A stretch of 64,000 nucleotides of DNA from Ridgeia piscesae (GCA_025642075.2 JAODUO010000948.1:165001-229000), one strand, 5' to 3'. Shown: positions 1-13,134, counted from the stretch's first letter. The notes: a model not told the origin generated them from the letters alone. Numbers and translations are program-made.

Positions 1-73
1 CTGCGTAAATAATTTAAACATCTCTAATATGTCATTTTCGTGTACTGGTCTCCCCAACGATCGCTACTTACAG

Positions 74-743
74 GAATCTACCGGAAGTACCCGCTGCATC
101 CGGGTCCTTCTCGCGATCCGACGCGAATGTTGGTGCAAACGTCTACTCTACCATCAGCGGTGACTACGCTAACATAGACGCGCAGTCCGCGGCCAGCCCC
201 CAAGCGCCGAACAGGTCAACTTCTTCCGTTATCGCTCAGACGGACACACCGGAAGATCCGCGCTACGCCGTGCCCCGGATGCAGTCCGTTTACGAGGCCA
301 TATCGGAAGGTGAAAATGACGTCACAGCAGTTAACGGAAGTGGGAGAACACCGGCGAACAGTGCCGGTGAGACCGAGGACGCGACGGGCAAGGAATGCGC
401 ATCAACCGGACCAAGGGAACTGGATGAAGGCTATGAGGTGGCGCTGCAAGCTTCCGGTAAGGTGGCATCTGACGTCAGCCCGTATATCGATCGGCGGGGA
501 TCGGGTGACGGGTACCAGGTGGCGCTGAAGGTCGTTGGACTGGCGATAGATGACGTCAAGGAGGAACATGAACAGGGAACGTATGATAGCGGATATGAAG
601 TGCCACAGAAAGATAACTTAAGTGACGGACATTATGTCGCCCCTGATGACGTCACTAAAGAGACGATCGCTACGAGCGAGAAACGACCCGTAAGCGACAA
701 CAGTGTGTACATATTCATGGGAAATCCACTGCCAGCGAAATAG
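74..743 (+). CDS. Last coding exon of a partial gene: probable cytoplasmic tail of a tyrosine-phosphorylated receptor
   Basis: A splice acceptor (CTTACAG at 67-73) opens a frame of about 223 codons ending at TAG 741-743. The first full codon is at 75, so the preceding exon ends two bases into a codon. The encoded segment has no membrane span or recognisable fold. It is rich in Ser, Asp, Glu and Gly and dotted with tyrosines in short signalling-type contexts: VYSTI and DYANI close together, SVYEAI (fits the ITIM pattern S-x-Y-x-x-I), three spaced copies of GY(E/Q)V, HYVAP, and a near-terminal VYIFM that fits the YxxM site bound by PI3-kinase p85 SH2 domains. Families with such tails include Ig, LRR and scavenger-type receptors, but the ectodomain lies outside the window, so the family is unknown. 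The coding reading is well supported; the receptor role is inference from motif density. In-frame ATGs inside the exon are not needed as starts. Confidence 0.7.
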
Positions 744-1123
744 AATTGCATTCCCCAGACGATGGCTTTTTCTTTGGCTTAATTGCTATATACCACTATC
801 CAACAGACTACCTCGTTTTATTTCCGACCGGTTTATATGCGATGGATCTAAATGTGCTCGTGATTGGTGGACGCAGTCACGACACAGACGGAACTAAAGA
901 TGGACAGAAACATTTCAAATTAACGCACTTTCGAATGTGCACAAACTAAACCAAGACAACACAGGATGGCGGATATAAATTACAGCTGTCGCCTGTCGGT
1001 TGCAAACTTATGTTACGGACCATAAAGGTCCCCGCACTTTATGAGTGTCGGGTCTGGATATACACGTTATGTCATGGGTGTGCTGGTTTCGTGACATAGG
1101 GGTGTTGGACTGACTTCATGATG

Positions 1124-1229
1124 CCGACTGCTGACTGCTGACTGCTGATTGCTGACTGCTAACAGCTGACTGCTGACTGCTGACTGCTGGCTGCTGACTG
1201 CTGACTGCTGACTGCTGACTGCTGACTGG
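1124..1229 (+). repeat. 7-bp tandem repeat (CTGACTG)n
   Basis: The heptamer CTGACTG is repeated about fifteen times with a few substitutions (CTGATTG, CTAACAG, CTGGCTG). The unit is not a multiple of three and the array is not in a reading frame. Confidence 0.9.
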
Positions 1230-1637
1230 TCCAACTGGAGAGCATTGACTGCCTCATGCGATGGACTACACGGGAGCTGTAAGTCTAAGTTAGGTGTGAA
1301 TGGTCGGTACGTAGGGGTGCATATGACCGTTGCGTAGAGATTAAAAATGAAATTGTATTGACCTTTTTAATATGATATCGATATCAACATCATACATCAT
1401 CCTGCATGATAGTCCTAGGGGCAGTAATCATTGTTTGGAGAACGGGGGACCACCTACAACGCCATGTCTCTCTTCTCTCTTCTCCTTTTCGACGCTGGTC
1501 GGTTTCCATCCTTTCATTCTATGTCCTGCTCATCTCAGTGTTTATTTTATTTGTCATCTTGATATACGCTGACACAGTTAGTCACCCACTTCCTTTGTAT
1601 ACTGATCTATCAGCAGTTAAAACGGCTGCTCTCGTGA

Positions 1638-1761
1638 ATGAGTGAGTGGGTGAGTGAGTGAGTGAGTGAGTGAGTGAGTGAGTGAGTGAGTGAGTGAGTG
1701 TGAGTGAGTGAGTGAGTGGTGAGTGAGTGAGTGAGTGAGTGAGTGAGTGAGTGAGTGAGTG
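1638..1761 (+). repeat. GAGT tetranucleotide microsatellite
   Basis: GAGT repeats run with two short interruptions (GTGTGAG near 1700 and GTGGTGAG near 1720). The long Thr/His/Ser/Leu minus-strand frame across it is an artefact of the repeat. Confidence 0.95.
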
Positions 1762-3872
1762 AAGAAAATCTATCTGGATCGGCAGTAATTTGAAACAGTG
1801 TTTACAAACCTTTGGTGATGTGGATTTAGATTTCATTTACGATGTTGATCAGTAGATGGCGCCACGTCTGTCGTCTGACGAGAGAATGAATTTTATTGAT
1901 GTGTTTGTTGATGAGTTTGAAGTGTCCAGTGTTTACGCGTGTCTACTCTAGATGCTAATTCATGCTTAATACTCAGGAGTGTTTTCTTGTTGCTCATGAA
2001 ACCACAACAATAATCCCGCCGAACTGTATAGCGGTGCACAGAGGACTCTGACATGAGAAACATCCAGTTTTACAGAGATACCGTGGTCGGTTTGGATACC
2101 TCAACATGTAGGCCCTCAAAATGCCAAATAAACTGCATCGTTTATTGGCAGTGTTCCAACCAGAATTGACATCAAATGTATATATTGTTAACCTTAGAAC
2201 GTAGCTGTTCTAATTGTCCAGAATTATAGCAAACTAGTATGAAGATGGAGATACACCGTAGGTTTGCTAAACAAAATGTTCATCCATTGTGTCGGCCCAC
2301 ACGTCGTCATAGCGGTGTACCAACAAAGGGTTATCGATGGAAGATTGGACTTCGACACCTTGAGAGACTTCGTGTAGTTTGGTGTTTGCATAACGGTCGT
2401 TTTATCTCGGTCAAATCAGAATAGTGTCAAGAATGCATATTAATTTGTCACGCGTCGAGCCGTAGATTACGTTGTTTGTTAAATGTACTGAACATGACGG
2501 ATTTATGTATCCCTCTAGTCTTCTTAGTATCACAATAAATAGATTGACTGCGCATTCCGATAGAGTAGAAAACTGGCAGGGCAACTGAAGATTACGCCAA
2601 AGTGTTATCATATCGGCATTTAACACGTGTCTCTTGTGATCAATCCAAGATTGCAGTAACATTTGTGATCGCTCCTAGATCACATTAGTAAATAACATAT
2701 CATAACCGTATTAGCATAACACAGCGTGGATTATTAGTTTATATGTATTTGTATGCCTAAACATACACTTCGGGGAAATCCTCGATAAGTTATTTTATAA
2801 CACACTATTAAAATAATTATTTATTACGATACTGATATATTTAGTGGTGATAAGTATTCTTTGGTTGACACTGGTCGTCCGGGGCGAGTAGAAATGCCCG
2901 GGGGTTAACATCCTCTGCCTAATTTTATAGTCGCCCGAGCGAGTGGCTATTTCCCACTCAGCATTATTTACCACAAATGGGGAACTAGCGATTGTTCGTG
3001 GGATATTAAGTCCAACACCTGATCGTAATGCGACTCACCCGGACCGCATCAACGGCTTTGCCTTATTCCATGTGCACGTGGGCACCTTGGTACGGGCAGT
3101 TGCCCACTGGACAATCGCCCAGTGATCATATGTAAACGTGGACAGTTGCCCAGTGACAGATAATTTGTTTATAATGCTAAATGGGGAATCGCATGTACAT
3201 GTCATATATGAACCAGAGTTAGAATTAAATATTATGCTGGACTACACTGATATCAACGCAGGACTTTTGTTTATTACATTTATGTCAAATAATTTTCACT
3301 GCATAAGCAAGCGCCCACAATTTTATTTGACTACACTTAGGCAAGTGTCCACGGGCAACTGACCACTGGACGACTGTGCTACACTCGCGGACACCACACT
3401 CGACTTCCAAACCATAATTGACGCGACGCATGCCGTAAGCATAGGGAAGACTACTTTACGCTAATCCCCTGACCGCTCTTTGAGCCGCTAATTGATGCGG
3501 TGCACGTGACTATTAACAACGCGTATTAGATGCACGTACAATACGGCCAGGCCTGTACTTTTCAATGACGGCTACTTTTGTAGATCGTTTGTACCTGCAT
3601 TAGTATGACATCGCTAGTAGAATGTACATTGATCAATCTGACTTCTGAGATACTTCAGATGATAACAGAAGCTAATAATAAACGTAGGTTAAGAAATGTC
3701 TATACCCGCCTTTAAACGTGTCAGCGTGTCTGACGATGACGTGTCTATTTATATAATACAAAGCAGAAATATTCACATAGTGTGCGATACACAACTCATT
3801 CGATACGTCCACTACGATAATGTCCACAAGACATATTAAGTGAAACTACATGCTATAGGTATTGTAGTGGAC

Positions 3873-3937
3873 AGGCTGGTGTGACCTATTTAAACGGCTG
3901 GTGTGACCTATTTAAACGGCTGGTGTGACCTATTTAA
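3873..3937 (+). repeat. Three direct 22-bp repeats upstream of the 4463 gene
   Basis: GGCTGGTGTGACCTATTTAA occurs three times in exact tandem at 22-bp spacing, about 530 bp before the ATG at 4463. Each copy contains a TGACCT half-site and an AT-rich TATTTAA. It could be a small minisatellite or a promoter-proximal element. Confidence 0.8.
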
Positions 3938-4462
3938 AGAGACGTCTACCGCACTGCCTCCCCTGCTCCGCTATCGGCAGCACAACTCACGTACGTATTG
4001 GCCTATCTCATAAATTCGTAATCAGCAACGCCGTTGTCGAGAGCGATGCGTTGTTAGCAGACGCCGTCGCCGGGACAGGGCTGCTTCGTTACCGCAGAAC
4101 GACAGTGAGCGAGAGGGCGTGAGCGGGCGAGCTTGCGTCTGGTTTGATGGTCAGCGATCACTGGCGAACTTTCACTAACCTGTGACGGCTTACATCAAAG
4201 AGGATCGACCGGCTTTACGTTGGAGGTATCGCGGGATCTCACCTGTTTAGGTAACAGGTGTAATCTTCATCGTGCGACCCTCGACTGCTGAAATAACAAG
4301 ATCGTGATACGGACAGTGAAGCTGCACATAGACCGACATATACTGAGACAAGGTATGCGACTTACCGATACACACCAGTATCAATAAATCTTAATCACTA
4401 TCTCAGGATGTCGTGTTAGTTGCATTGTGCATTGACTGTGTTGTACGCGGCCACTGGACAAG

Positions 4463-5693
4463 ATGGAGCCCATCTTAGTTCAGCCTATCTTCGAGACCGA
4501 GAACATCAGCGATAAACTCTTTAGCCCGCTGTCGCTACGTCACATCCGGGCGGTGAACATCAAAGAGCGCGTTCGTCTCAACGACGTGCGCCGTGACATC
4601 GACCTCGCCTGCAAAATGACGGTTTTCGAGATCGACCACGCGACGAAGTCGATGCGTAAGCGCCAGGAGAGGCTGCGCGCGCAGATCGAGTTGCTGCGAG
4701 GCCGAACGGCAGCGACGCCCGGTGGCGACACCTTGCGTGTCTCGCGCGCTAACACGTGGCACGGGAAGGCGCAGTCGGCGTTTTATCATAACGGGGCCGC
4801 GTCGACGCCACTTGTCTCGCGTAGGACAGGACGGACCGAACAGCGGGGGCACGGGACCAGACAAACGCTCCCGTAAAGCTGCAAACGTCATCACTTTCAG
4901 TGGCGAGGACGCCGCAGACGACAACAAAACCCCGAAAGTCACCGCCGACGAGAACGGACACGTGCTTCCGGTTATCGTCGTGCAATCCCCCGACGGAACC
5001 GCGAACAGAGCGCTGTCGCCGGAAACACGTGACGACCACGAGACTAATGGGGGCGATGGCGACGACGACTCATCGCGCCTCCTAGCGGCGATATTGCGAG
5101 CGGACGACGCCGAGCAGCAGAATATGGGGAGTCTTCACGTCCCTGCCATGATGATAGACCCGAAGGGGAGGTTCGTGGAAGTGACGGAGGGAGACTACGA
5201 GAGCACCAACTCGCTGGCTGGCGCCCTCTCGCGGGCTGCGCGTCACCCGGATACGACGCACATGTCTGTCGACGCCTACCAGAAGATGCGCATGCTTCGC
5301 GGAGAGAAACACGACAGCATTTCCGGCGAGAAGACCCAGAAAAATGGCCGCTCACATCCGGAACGATCTCGTCAAACGGATATGACGCAAGCCGCCGGCG
5401 ATGCAGACCGGAAGACGGGAGCGGTTGCGCACCAAGCGCAGTACTCCGACGGTGCGGACACTGGCGACTCGACGGACTATGGCCATCAGCCGATGTTGAG
5501 CCACAACATGTTCTCTCTGCCGCCGCTCTACTCGCTCAAGCCAGGCCGCCATCGCTGGAGAGATCTCAGCGGGACGGTGACATCAGATCACGTGACAGCA
5601 GTGCCGCAGTTACGCGACGTCAAATGGTGTCGCTATCTCAGATACCCGTCGGGGAAGGGTCGACCGTCCGACGTTCCTTCCGAGTATGCGTAA
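4463..5693 (+). CDS. Unrecognised GC-rich gene, read in two frames (frame change near 4830)
   Basis: The ATG at 4463 has a good context (AAGATGG). It opens 137 codons that begin with a mixed hydrophobic stretch and continue as a charged, probably helical segment (about residues 25-80, rich in Arg, Glu, Lys and Leu). A second frame, open at 4722-5693 (323 codons), carries an acidic, low-complexity, probably disordered protein ending PSEYA. Composition suggests the true product uses the first frame to about 4826 and the second from about 4832. This needs a one-base change, or a short unrecognised intron (a GT at 4738 and an AG near 4832 exist). It could be a sequencing indel, a broken gene or a small intron. 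Both frames share the high GC of the receptor exon, unlike the AT-rich flanks, which supports real coding. I know no homologue and propose no function. The product ends at TAA 5691-5693. Confidence 0.5.
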
Positions 5694-5738
5694 CCACCGA
5701 CCCTCTGTGTCGGTCACCCAGAGCCATCCGCGCGCGCC

Positions 5739-6008
5739 AGGGGTCGCTGCGGCTGATTACGTCACTCCAGCTCTACTCCATCCCTGGCACATCCCTATCA
5801 AAAACTACTCTATTAATGTCAGCCAACGAAATCGCCCACGCGACTGCCGGTCATGTGATATACAATATTTTGCGTGATTTCAGCCACCCGCTGCTCGTGT
5901 TACATACAATGTTTAGGACATGAGTGGGCTGTTATAATGGGATTCCCACCAGTTGCGTATCCGTCTTCAAATCTGGGCGGGTATTTGCTCTGTTCCCACG
6001 GCTGCTGT
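5739..6008 (+). mobile_element. Dispersed repeat family A, copy 1
   Basis: This stretch aligns along its length with 8931-9185 and 57769-58040. Shared landmarks in the same order are GGGTCGCTG, CTGGCACATCC, AATCGCCCACG, GATTTCA...CCACCCGCTGCTCGTG and GGGATTCCCACCAG. It has no coding capacity, so it is probably a non-autonomous transposon. Confidence 0.75.
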
Positions 6009-7184
6009 ACTTTTATAGTCGACTCCGTTCAATACCAATTTTACGGGGGCGACTGGCCAGTGACGTAGTAGCGTAGCCCAACGAACCCTGACTTACGAGG
6101 ATGCCCACAGCGTTATGAGTGACATTAAAGCACCCATTTAGCGGAGAAGTGACTGTAATTTACGTTGTTGTTAAGACAATCAGCTACCAGATGGTAATGC
6201 AAGTGATGTCAGTGGGACGAGTGGACATGTTGTTACAATGGCTTTACATATACTTGATGGTGGCACACGTTATGTTAATCTATTGACCGCCTGCACAACA
6301 TTACCAATGTCACAAAGGTCGAACCTGATTGCGTATCTGCGGGAGAGGTTTTCGCTGTCCGAAACCCCCAACAGTATCAGTGAAAAATTACCTGCCGGCC
6401 GAAACCCCCGACAATATCGACCCCGTATGGCAGTGTACAATGAAAGATTACCTGCAACCTGCATTTGTCCAGTGATACCCGTTTGGAAACCACCAACATA
6501 CTAAACCTGGGTACGCTGCGTCTAAATACAGTATTATGTCAACCATAACCGTCCATCTGAAAACATTACGGTGTGTAATTTGCTGAATAAAGAAGGATAT
6601 TGTTTGAACAACATTAAGTTGGTGTATATTTAAACGGTATGGAAAGATTGCAAACAGTCTGTCAGGTGGAAGATGATAATGTCGGGTCCGTGCGCAAGAT
6701 CAGTAACACTCATTAAATCAAAAACGCTTCATTTAATTTATATGTGCCTAATTAATTCTCATAGACAATTACGTTGATCATTGTACCCATCTAGAGCGAT
6801 GTATTAGCCAGAATTAATTAACCACGTCTGATCATGCAGCTTGTGTCGTAAAACAAAATAGCATGTAATATTTAACAAAGCAGTCAAACAAAGCGATATA
6901 CTCCAGATGGCTAGTTGGCATGGCAACCAGTAGCATATGGGCAACGCAACGTTTGTTGGGTTTACTCTTGTTATAATTTTATAAGATCCTGGTAGCTAGG
7001 GTCGTCACAGATCGCTCCACGGGGCGTGAAATATTGATGACTTCGATCGATTGCTATGTCGAAATGATACCGACTAATTTATACCCACGCGTAGACATGT
7101 AGACCAGGAGCACGGAGTGCACTGTCATGGCGGCGGCGTTGTTTGGAGGCTTGATCACCCCACACTTGTCCTATACATATCATA

Positions 7185-7229
7185 CCACGTGACTTATTAT
7201 TTACAGTAATGTTTGTTTTTTATGTTGTG

Positions 7230-7250
<21 letters not shown>
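7185..7250 (+). repeat. Dispersed repeat family B, copy 1
   Basis: The segment from ACCACGTGACTTATTATT to GTTTTGAAATAAATT recurs almost identically at 50985-51047, just beyond the 3' end of the retrotransposon there. It may be a common transposon terminus. Confidence 0.7.
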
Positions 7251-7730
<480 letters not shown>

Positions 7731-8930
7731 TATATTTAAATACATTTTAATTGTAAATTACCAGTGTTGTGTCTTCGTATACTGGGCCAATCGTGTCATT
7801 GTTTTGAGAGAAGGAGGTGACTAAACCTAGGATTAAGCTGGTGGACTTACTAGTTTACTATACTGAAAAGTTAGCGTAATGATATCAAATCAAGTAAACT
7901 CAAAATAATGTACTTTATTCATCCCAAATCTGACATTATGCAGATTGGTGGAATTCGGTGTCTGCCACTTACGTTGAACGTGAGTAATAAAGAACATCGT
8001 TGTTGAAAGACAGCGAGAACACGTGGTCTGAGGCCGTAGCCACTCAACGACCGAGACGTGGCAATGATACCGGAAGCGGAAGGGCGATATCTTGGTAGTG
8101 GCTTGGTGGATTCCTATTGTAAACCTTCTCCCTGAGACTGTGTCTGCGGTCTCCGCACTGACGCACCTTTCAATATACCAAAACCTGTCCACCTCCTATC
8201 TGAAACCCCGGGTTTGTATTTCGCACATAGCTATGCGAATTATTAAGTGGTAGGCCTATCGGAGCCAATTGGGGAACAAGTGAAAAACAAATCACCATAA
8301 AGTTACCAAAGGTGAAACATCCGGGCATTTTCTTCAGATTTGAAAGCACTCGACCCACTAACCGGCAAAAGGCTGATTAATCAGGATGTCTACTGGTCAG
8401 TGTACTAAGACACGTTTTGCCATTAGTAAAGTATATTTAGTATTTTTATTTACCCCACTAGGTGTCGTGTGGGATACGTCGCAGTGTGTTTGCATGGTAA
8501 CATGGATAAGCGGTGTGTCCAGTTTGGGCATCCGGGGAGATAATATCTATACGGGGCGCTTCTGCTGCCCGGACACCCTCCCTCAGACACCCCACACTAT
8601 ACGGAAGGAATGGAACAGTGAATTGGTGATATCCAGTTGTTCAGTTTGGAAACCACTAACATATCAATCCTGGATCCGCCCTCGTAACCCAGAACCTCTG
8701 ACATTTGTACGGAACATGACATTGCATCTACGCACGTAGAAGTGTATAACGTCTGACTAGCTGCAGAGGTGGGTCCACAGTTTATCGGGACATGTAAACT
8801 TGTCTAGGCATGGAATGGCAGGACACTGGCCGGCCGTTTTAGCAGAAGACGGATTAATATTTGCACTTGATCAGCAAACTGTTGTTTTGCAACGAATATA
8901 TGAGGATATGAACATTCAATACATCGTCAT

Positions 8931-9185
8931 GTACCAAGGGTCGTTGTGGCTGATCATACCAGTAGCAGCCTTCGCAATACCCCTGGCACATCCTGTGAAA
9001 AACTCCTGTTTAACGTCAACCAATGCAATCGCCCACGAGGAGCGTGGTCGGTCTCCCGTTAATTATGTGATGTAATTTTGGATGATTTCATACACCCACG
9101 ATCATGCTGCTCGTGTTCCATGGTATGTCTGGGACGTGAAGCGGTCATTATATTGGGATTCCCACTTGCTTAGATTCAATATAAA
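8931..9185 (+). mobile_element. Dispersed repeat family A, copy 2
   Basis: Same orientation and landmark order as the copies at 5739 and 57769, with more divergence. It ends just before the nested DNA element that starts at 9220. Confidence 0.7.
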
Positions 9186-9219
9186 TACAGGACTGCGCGA
9201 AATACGAAATCAGCTCTCA

Positions 9220-10662
9220 TAGGGGAGGACGGGTAAAGTGGGCCCCTTAAAGGGATACTCCAGGCAATGAGAGGTTCACGGTATTAACTTACATATGTAT
9301 ACTGTATTGGTTATGTCTAGTAAATTTACACAGAGATCGTTAATAAACAATTAGTTGTAGTTTAATTGTATCAAAAACATGCTATCTTAGATTCGGGGCG
9401 CTGCCATCTTGAGACATATGCGCCAGTGACGTAAGCCAAATCGATTACATCACTGGCGCATTGTTGAAAAAGCTAGGATTCGCGGAAACTTCGCTAATAA
9501 TTGTGATTGTGACGTAAGCAATCCGCGACGTACTCGATACATCAAATACCATTGGACAGACATGGGATGTTCGAACGTGCATGCGCCAGTGACGTAAGCG
9601 GTTTACGTCACTGGCGCATAAGTCTCAAGATGGCAGCGTCCTGAATCCAATATGGAGTGTTTCTGGTACAATTATACTATAACTATTTGTTTATTAACGG
9701 TCTTTATGCACAATTACTATGCACAACCAATATAGTATACAGATGTAAGTAAATTATGTGAATCTCTCACTGATTGGAGTATCCCTTTAAGCGCCGATCG
9801 ACGTTCATTCGACATTTATGTACAATTTGTTTTTCATTTTTGCTACACTACCTAGGTATGTATATTGGCTAAGTACATGCTCAGTCTAGTTATCTTAACC
9901 AATATAGTACGTTACAAGAGTTGTAACAAAACAGCTGTTTTATTATGTTAACAAATGTGGAGGCCAAAGTGGGCTCCCTGACAACGCTATGCGATGCCAC
10001 TTAACCGTTGGCACATAAACCCGCCACGCTCATACCCGACACATGCATGGTGTGTCCACTGGCCACACTCCCCGCAATACATCCAGCTTTCGCATCTTCT
10101 GCTGTTGTAATACAAATCCGAATAACACAAGCAAGGCGTAGTGTCAATGTCGTCCTTCTGTGTCTTTTTAACATGTTGTCAGCTTTTGTGTGCCCTCTCT
10201 TCTTTGAACCGGTTGGTTGTAGGCACGTTGCGAGTCTTGCCGTGGCCTCGACGTTTTTCTTGTAAGGGCTGCAATAATTATCCAGGTCGTCCCTTTGTAG
10301 TTTGTCGCACTGTAGCCCCATGGGGCCCATTTTGACCTCTGCCATAGCTTATCGGTCGGACGCCATTTTGGGATGAATGCGTTTTTTATTTCAAACTGAA
10401 ATTGCCCATTCAACTAGCTATGGTCTATTGCTCAATGGATCACATTTACAGTTATGTACCCTGATAAGTTATTAAAATATGTTTTAAGGTAAGTATCAAA
10501 AACACAAATTTGCTACTCACCGTTTTGCATTCGCGCCAAACAAACCAAAACGGAGTTGAAATATGTCCCCTGGAGGGTCTGTAAATACTACTGCCATTGT
10601 TTTGACTGTGACAGAGAGGGGTCCACTTTGGCCGAGGGTCCACTTTACCCGCCCTTCCCCTA
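9220..10662. mobile_element. Candidate DNA transposon with ~25-bp terminal inverted repeats, host of a nested MITE
   Basis: TAGGGGAGGACGGGTAAAGT at 9220-9239 is matched by the reverse complement at 10638-10662 (reads TAGGGGAAGGGCGGGTAAAG on the minus strand). The interior has further copies of the CCAAAGTGGGC / GTCCACTTTGG motif near 9963 and 10620. A 114-codon minus frame at 10001-10345 shows no transposase motif I can name, so the superfamily is open. No clear target duplication is visible. Confidence 0.55.
9251..9786. mobile_element. MITE with long terminal inverted repeats and TTAA flanks
   Basis: The element starts AGGGATACTCC and ends GGAGTATCCCT, each directly flanked by TTAA (9247-9250 and 9787-9790). 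The arms match for roughly 200 bp each, through GTTAATAAACAA and the CTGCCATCTTGAGAC block. Each arm contains its own small hairpin with the CRE-like TGACGTAA. There is no coding capacity. TTAA target sites are typical of piggyBac-like elements, but the terminus is not enough to assign the family. It lies inside the element at 9220-10662. Confidence 0.85.
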
Positions 10663-11966
10663 CATTGTTCTATTTTGTTGTTAGTTCGGGTCTTATACCA
10701 GTCAGTTACTGCGAGCGGTTCGTTACAATCACCAATCAACCGAAACCACCAAATACACGACTGAAGCCAGATACAGTTTAAGCCGATGTCGTTCATGATA
10801 GAACTGCGTAATTAAAGCGTTGTGTTTCACCGACGATACACTGTTCTCGCTGGCTGGCGTGGTGGTGCATAGCTTATGCCTACACGCGATGAAATATTTA
10901 TACACATATTGTACTCTAATAGATGGGAGTTGCTATAGCGTACAGCAGATATCGATAAAACATCTATGCATCAGCATCATGTTTCTTTATATTCGACGGT
11001 GACTCAAAATGTGGCGTGGCAGAACAGAAATAACGTATTTCAGTCATGCAGTTGCATGTTTATAAGTGTATTTCGTATATAGGATATATGGGACATCACA
11101 TATAAGCACAAACAACATGTCCCTTTCTGAGAATCTAGATACGCGCACAACAGTATTCGTATAATCGTTGTAACGGCTCAGGTACACACAGCAGTATACA
11201 GCTACTTTAGGTAATGCATAATCGAATGAACGTTATTCATGCGACAGCAATATGAACACGAAACAATATAAAATATATTAGTGAATTATATAGTGACGAC
11301 TGAGACGTTTTTAACTTTGTTATCTGTGAAACCACCTTTGAGACATCTGTAACTACCAAGTTTATTTTAAACATTGTGTGAATTTGGGAAACGCAAGAAG
11401 AACATTCACATGCTCGTTATGCAGCCAAAATCACGTTTTCAACGTACAATACGGTCCCCGTCAAGAGGATTATTGTTTATTAAATAAATTTTGTTGTGGA
11501 ACAAGTACAACTGTGTCATCATTGATGTGTTCATGCAGGCCAAGGGGCAAGTTCCTGCCTGCGCAATCCGTTGACAAACAAATTGTCACGGTGTAATGTT
11601 ATAGTTAAGTGGCATTCACGCGGAACGATGTCATATATTTAATGTAACGTCTTCAAAACTAAGACATTTCCGGTTCGCCAAAAGCGGTTTAATTCAGCGC
11701 AAAACAGTCATATTTTTACAGAAGTCGAAATAATTAACATATCACAAAGTTAGTACACTAGTCTGTTTAAAACAATATATATCAGGCACTACGTAGGCCT
11801 ATGTCTACTTTTGAGGTCTTGTAGAACATTACTACTCTGTAGGAAGAACGGTAGGATCTCCAAATCGATGAAAAATATCGTTAACTTTTGTCGCTTTCAA
11901 AACAAATGAATTATCTTAACTATTTAAAATCACCAAATGACAGATGATGTATTATTCAACGTTTGT
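10663..11966. other. Intergenic region, nothing recognisable
   Basis: AT-rich sequence with short random frames only. I see no repeat structure or gene. Confidence 0.4.
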
Positions 11967-12202
11967 CACGCCCATTTAAGTATTTTATTGTAGCAATAGT
12001 ATTAACTGACCAATAACCTATGGACCAACATTTGGCATGCCCATTTGTGTCACTTATTTTCGCGGTAAAATTAACTGACCAACGACCTATTGATGGACAT
12101 TGACCACGCCCATTTGTGTCATTTATTGTTGCGGTTATATTAACTGGCCAATGACCTATTGATGAACACTGGACACGCCTATGTGTGCCGTTTATTGGTT
12201 TA
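11967..12202. repeat. 69-bp tandem repeat, about 3.4 copies
   Basis: Units start at 11967, 12036, 12105 and 12174, exactly 69 bp apart, each beginning CAYGCCCATTT or close to it and containing TTAACTGRCCAAYGACCTAT. Because 69 is a multiple of three the minus strand stays open across the array (11956-12240), with a 23-residue repeat built around SIGxWxVNxTATI. No start, splice site or flanking gene supports translation. Confidence 0.9.
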
Positions 12203-12494
12203 TGTTTAGCGATAAGGCGTCGCCACCACTCGCAACACACGTGACTACAATATTCTAATCAGGTGTTGCGTGATGCCTTTGAAAGTAACACTAATTACAA
12301 CACCCCACCTGCGTGCCCACCGTAAATTGATTGTTCCTAGAAATGTTTGTTTCTTGGCGCGCATCCTGATGGAAGAACCGAATTAACGATAACTACGCAG
12401 TAAATAATGCATTCATGTGGCAACGGCTGTCGACCGAATCGTTGGGTGGGGTGGAGTGGATAGTCCATGTGTGTGTAGGCGTTTGCGCGCGCGT

Positions 12495-12835
<341 letters not shown>

Positions 12836-13134
12836 CTGCTTAAGTATTTGTGTGTCTTTTCCTTGAGGTTACAACATTGGCCATAGTTCGATATCACGGC
12901 AGACAAACTCGGACATCGTCCTGTCGATCGACAATCCTGTACTTCACGACGCGACCACCGCGCCCCAGGTCTTTTGTACTCACTTACTTGTACATCGTCA
13001 ACAAAACAATATTTTTTCTTCTTCCCACATAATGCAGTATCCATTCAGTGGAACTATTCAGTGTTTTATACTGTTTGACATGTTTACACCAACTGGCTGC
13101 CAATTCGACTTCTGAGAAAACATTCAAATAGAAA

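Larger units (their letters stand above)
744..4462. other. Intergenic region, no convincing gene
   Basis: This is the 3' flank of the receptor exon followed by sequence with only short random frames. It holds a 7-bp repeat at about 1124-1229, a GAGT repeat at 1638-1761 and a threefold 22-bp repeat at 3873-3937. I see no conserved protein segment, tRNA or other RNA gene. Confidence 0.5.

Noticed and set aside
2943..3362. Short plus frames at 2943 and 3138 as genes
   Set aside because: No splice signals, motifs or codon bias; length expected by chance.
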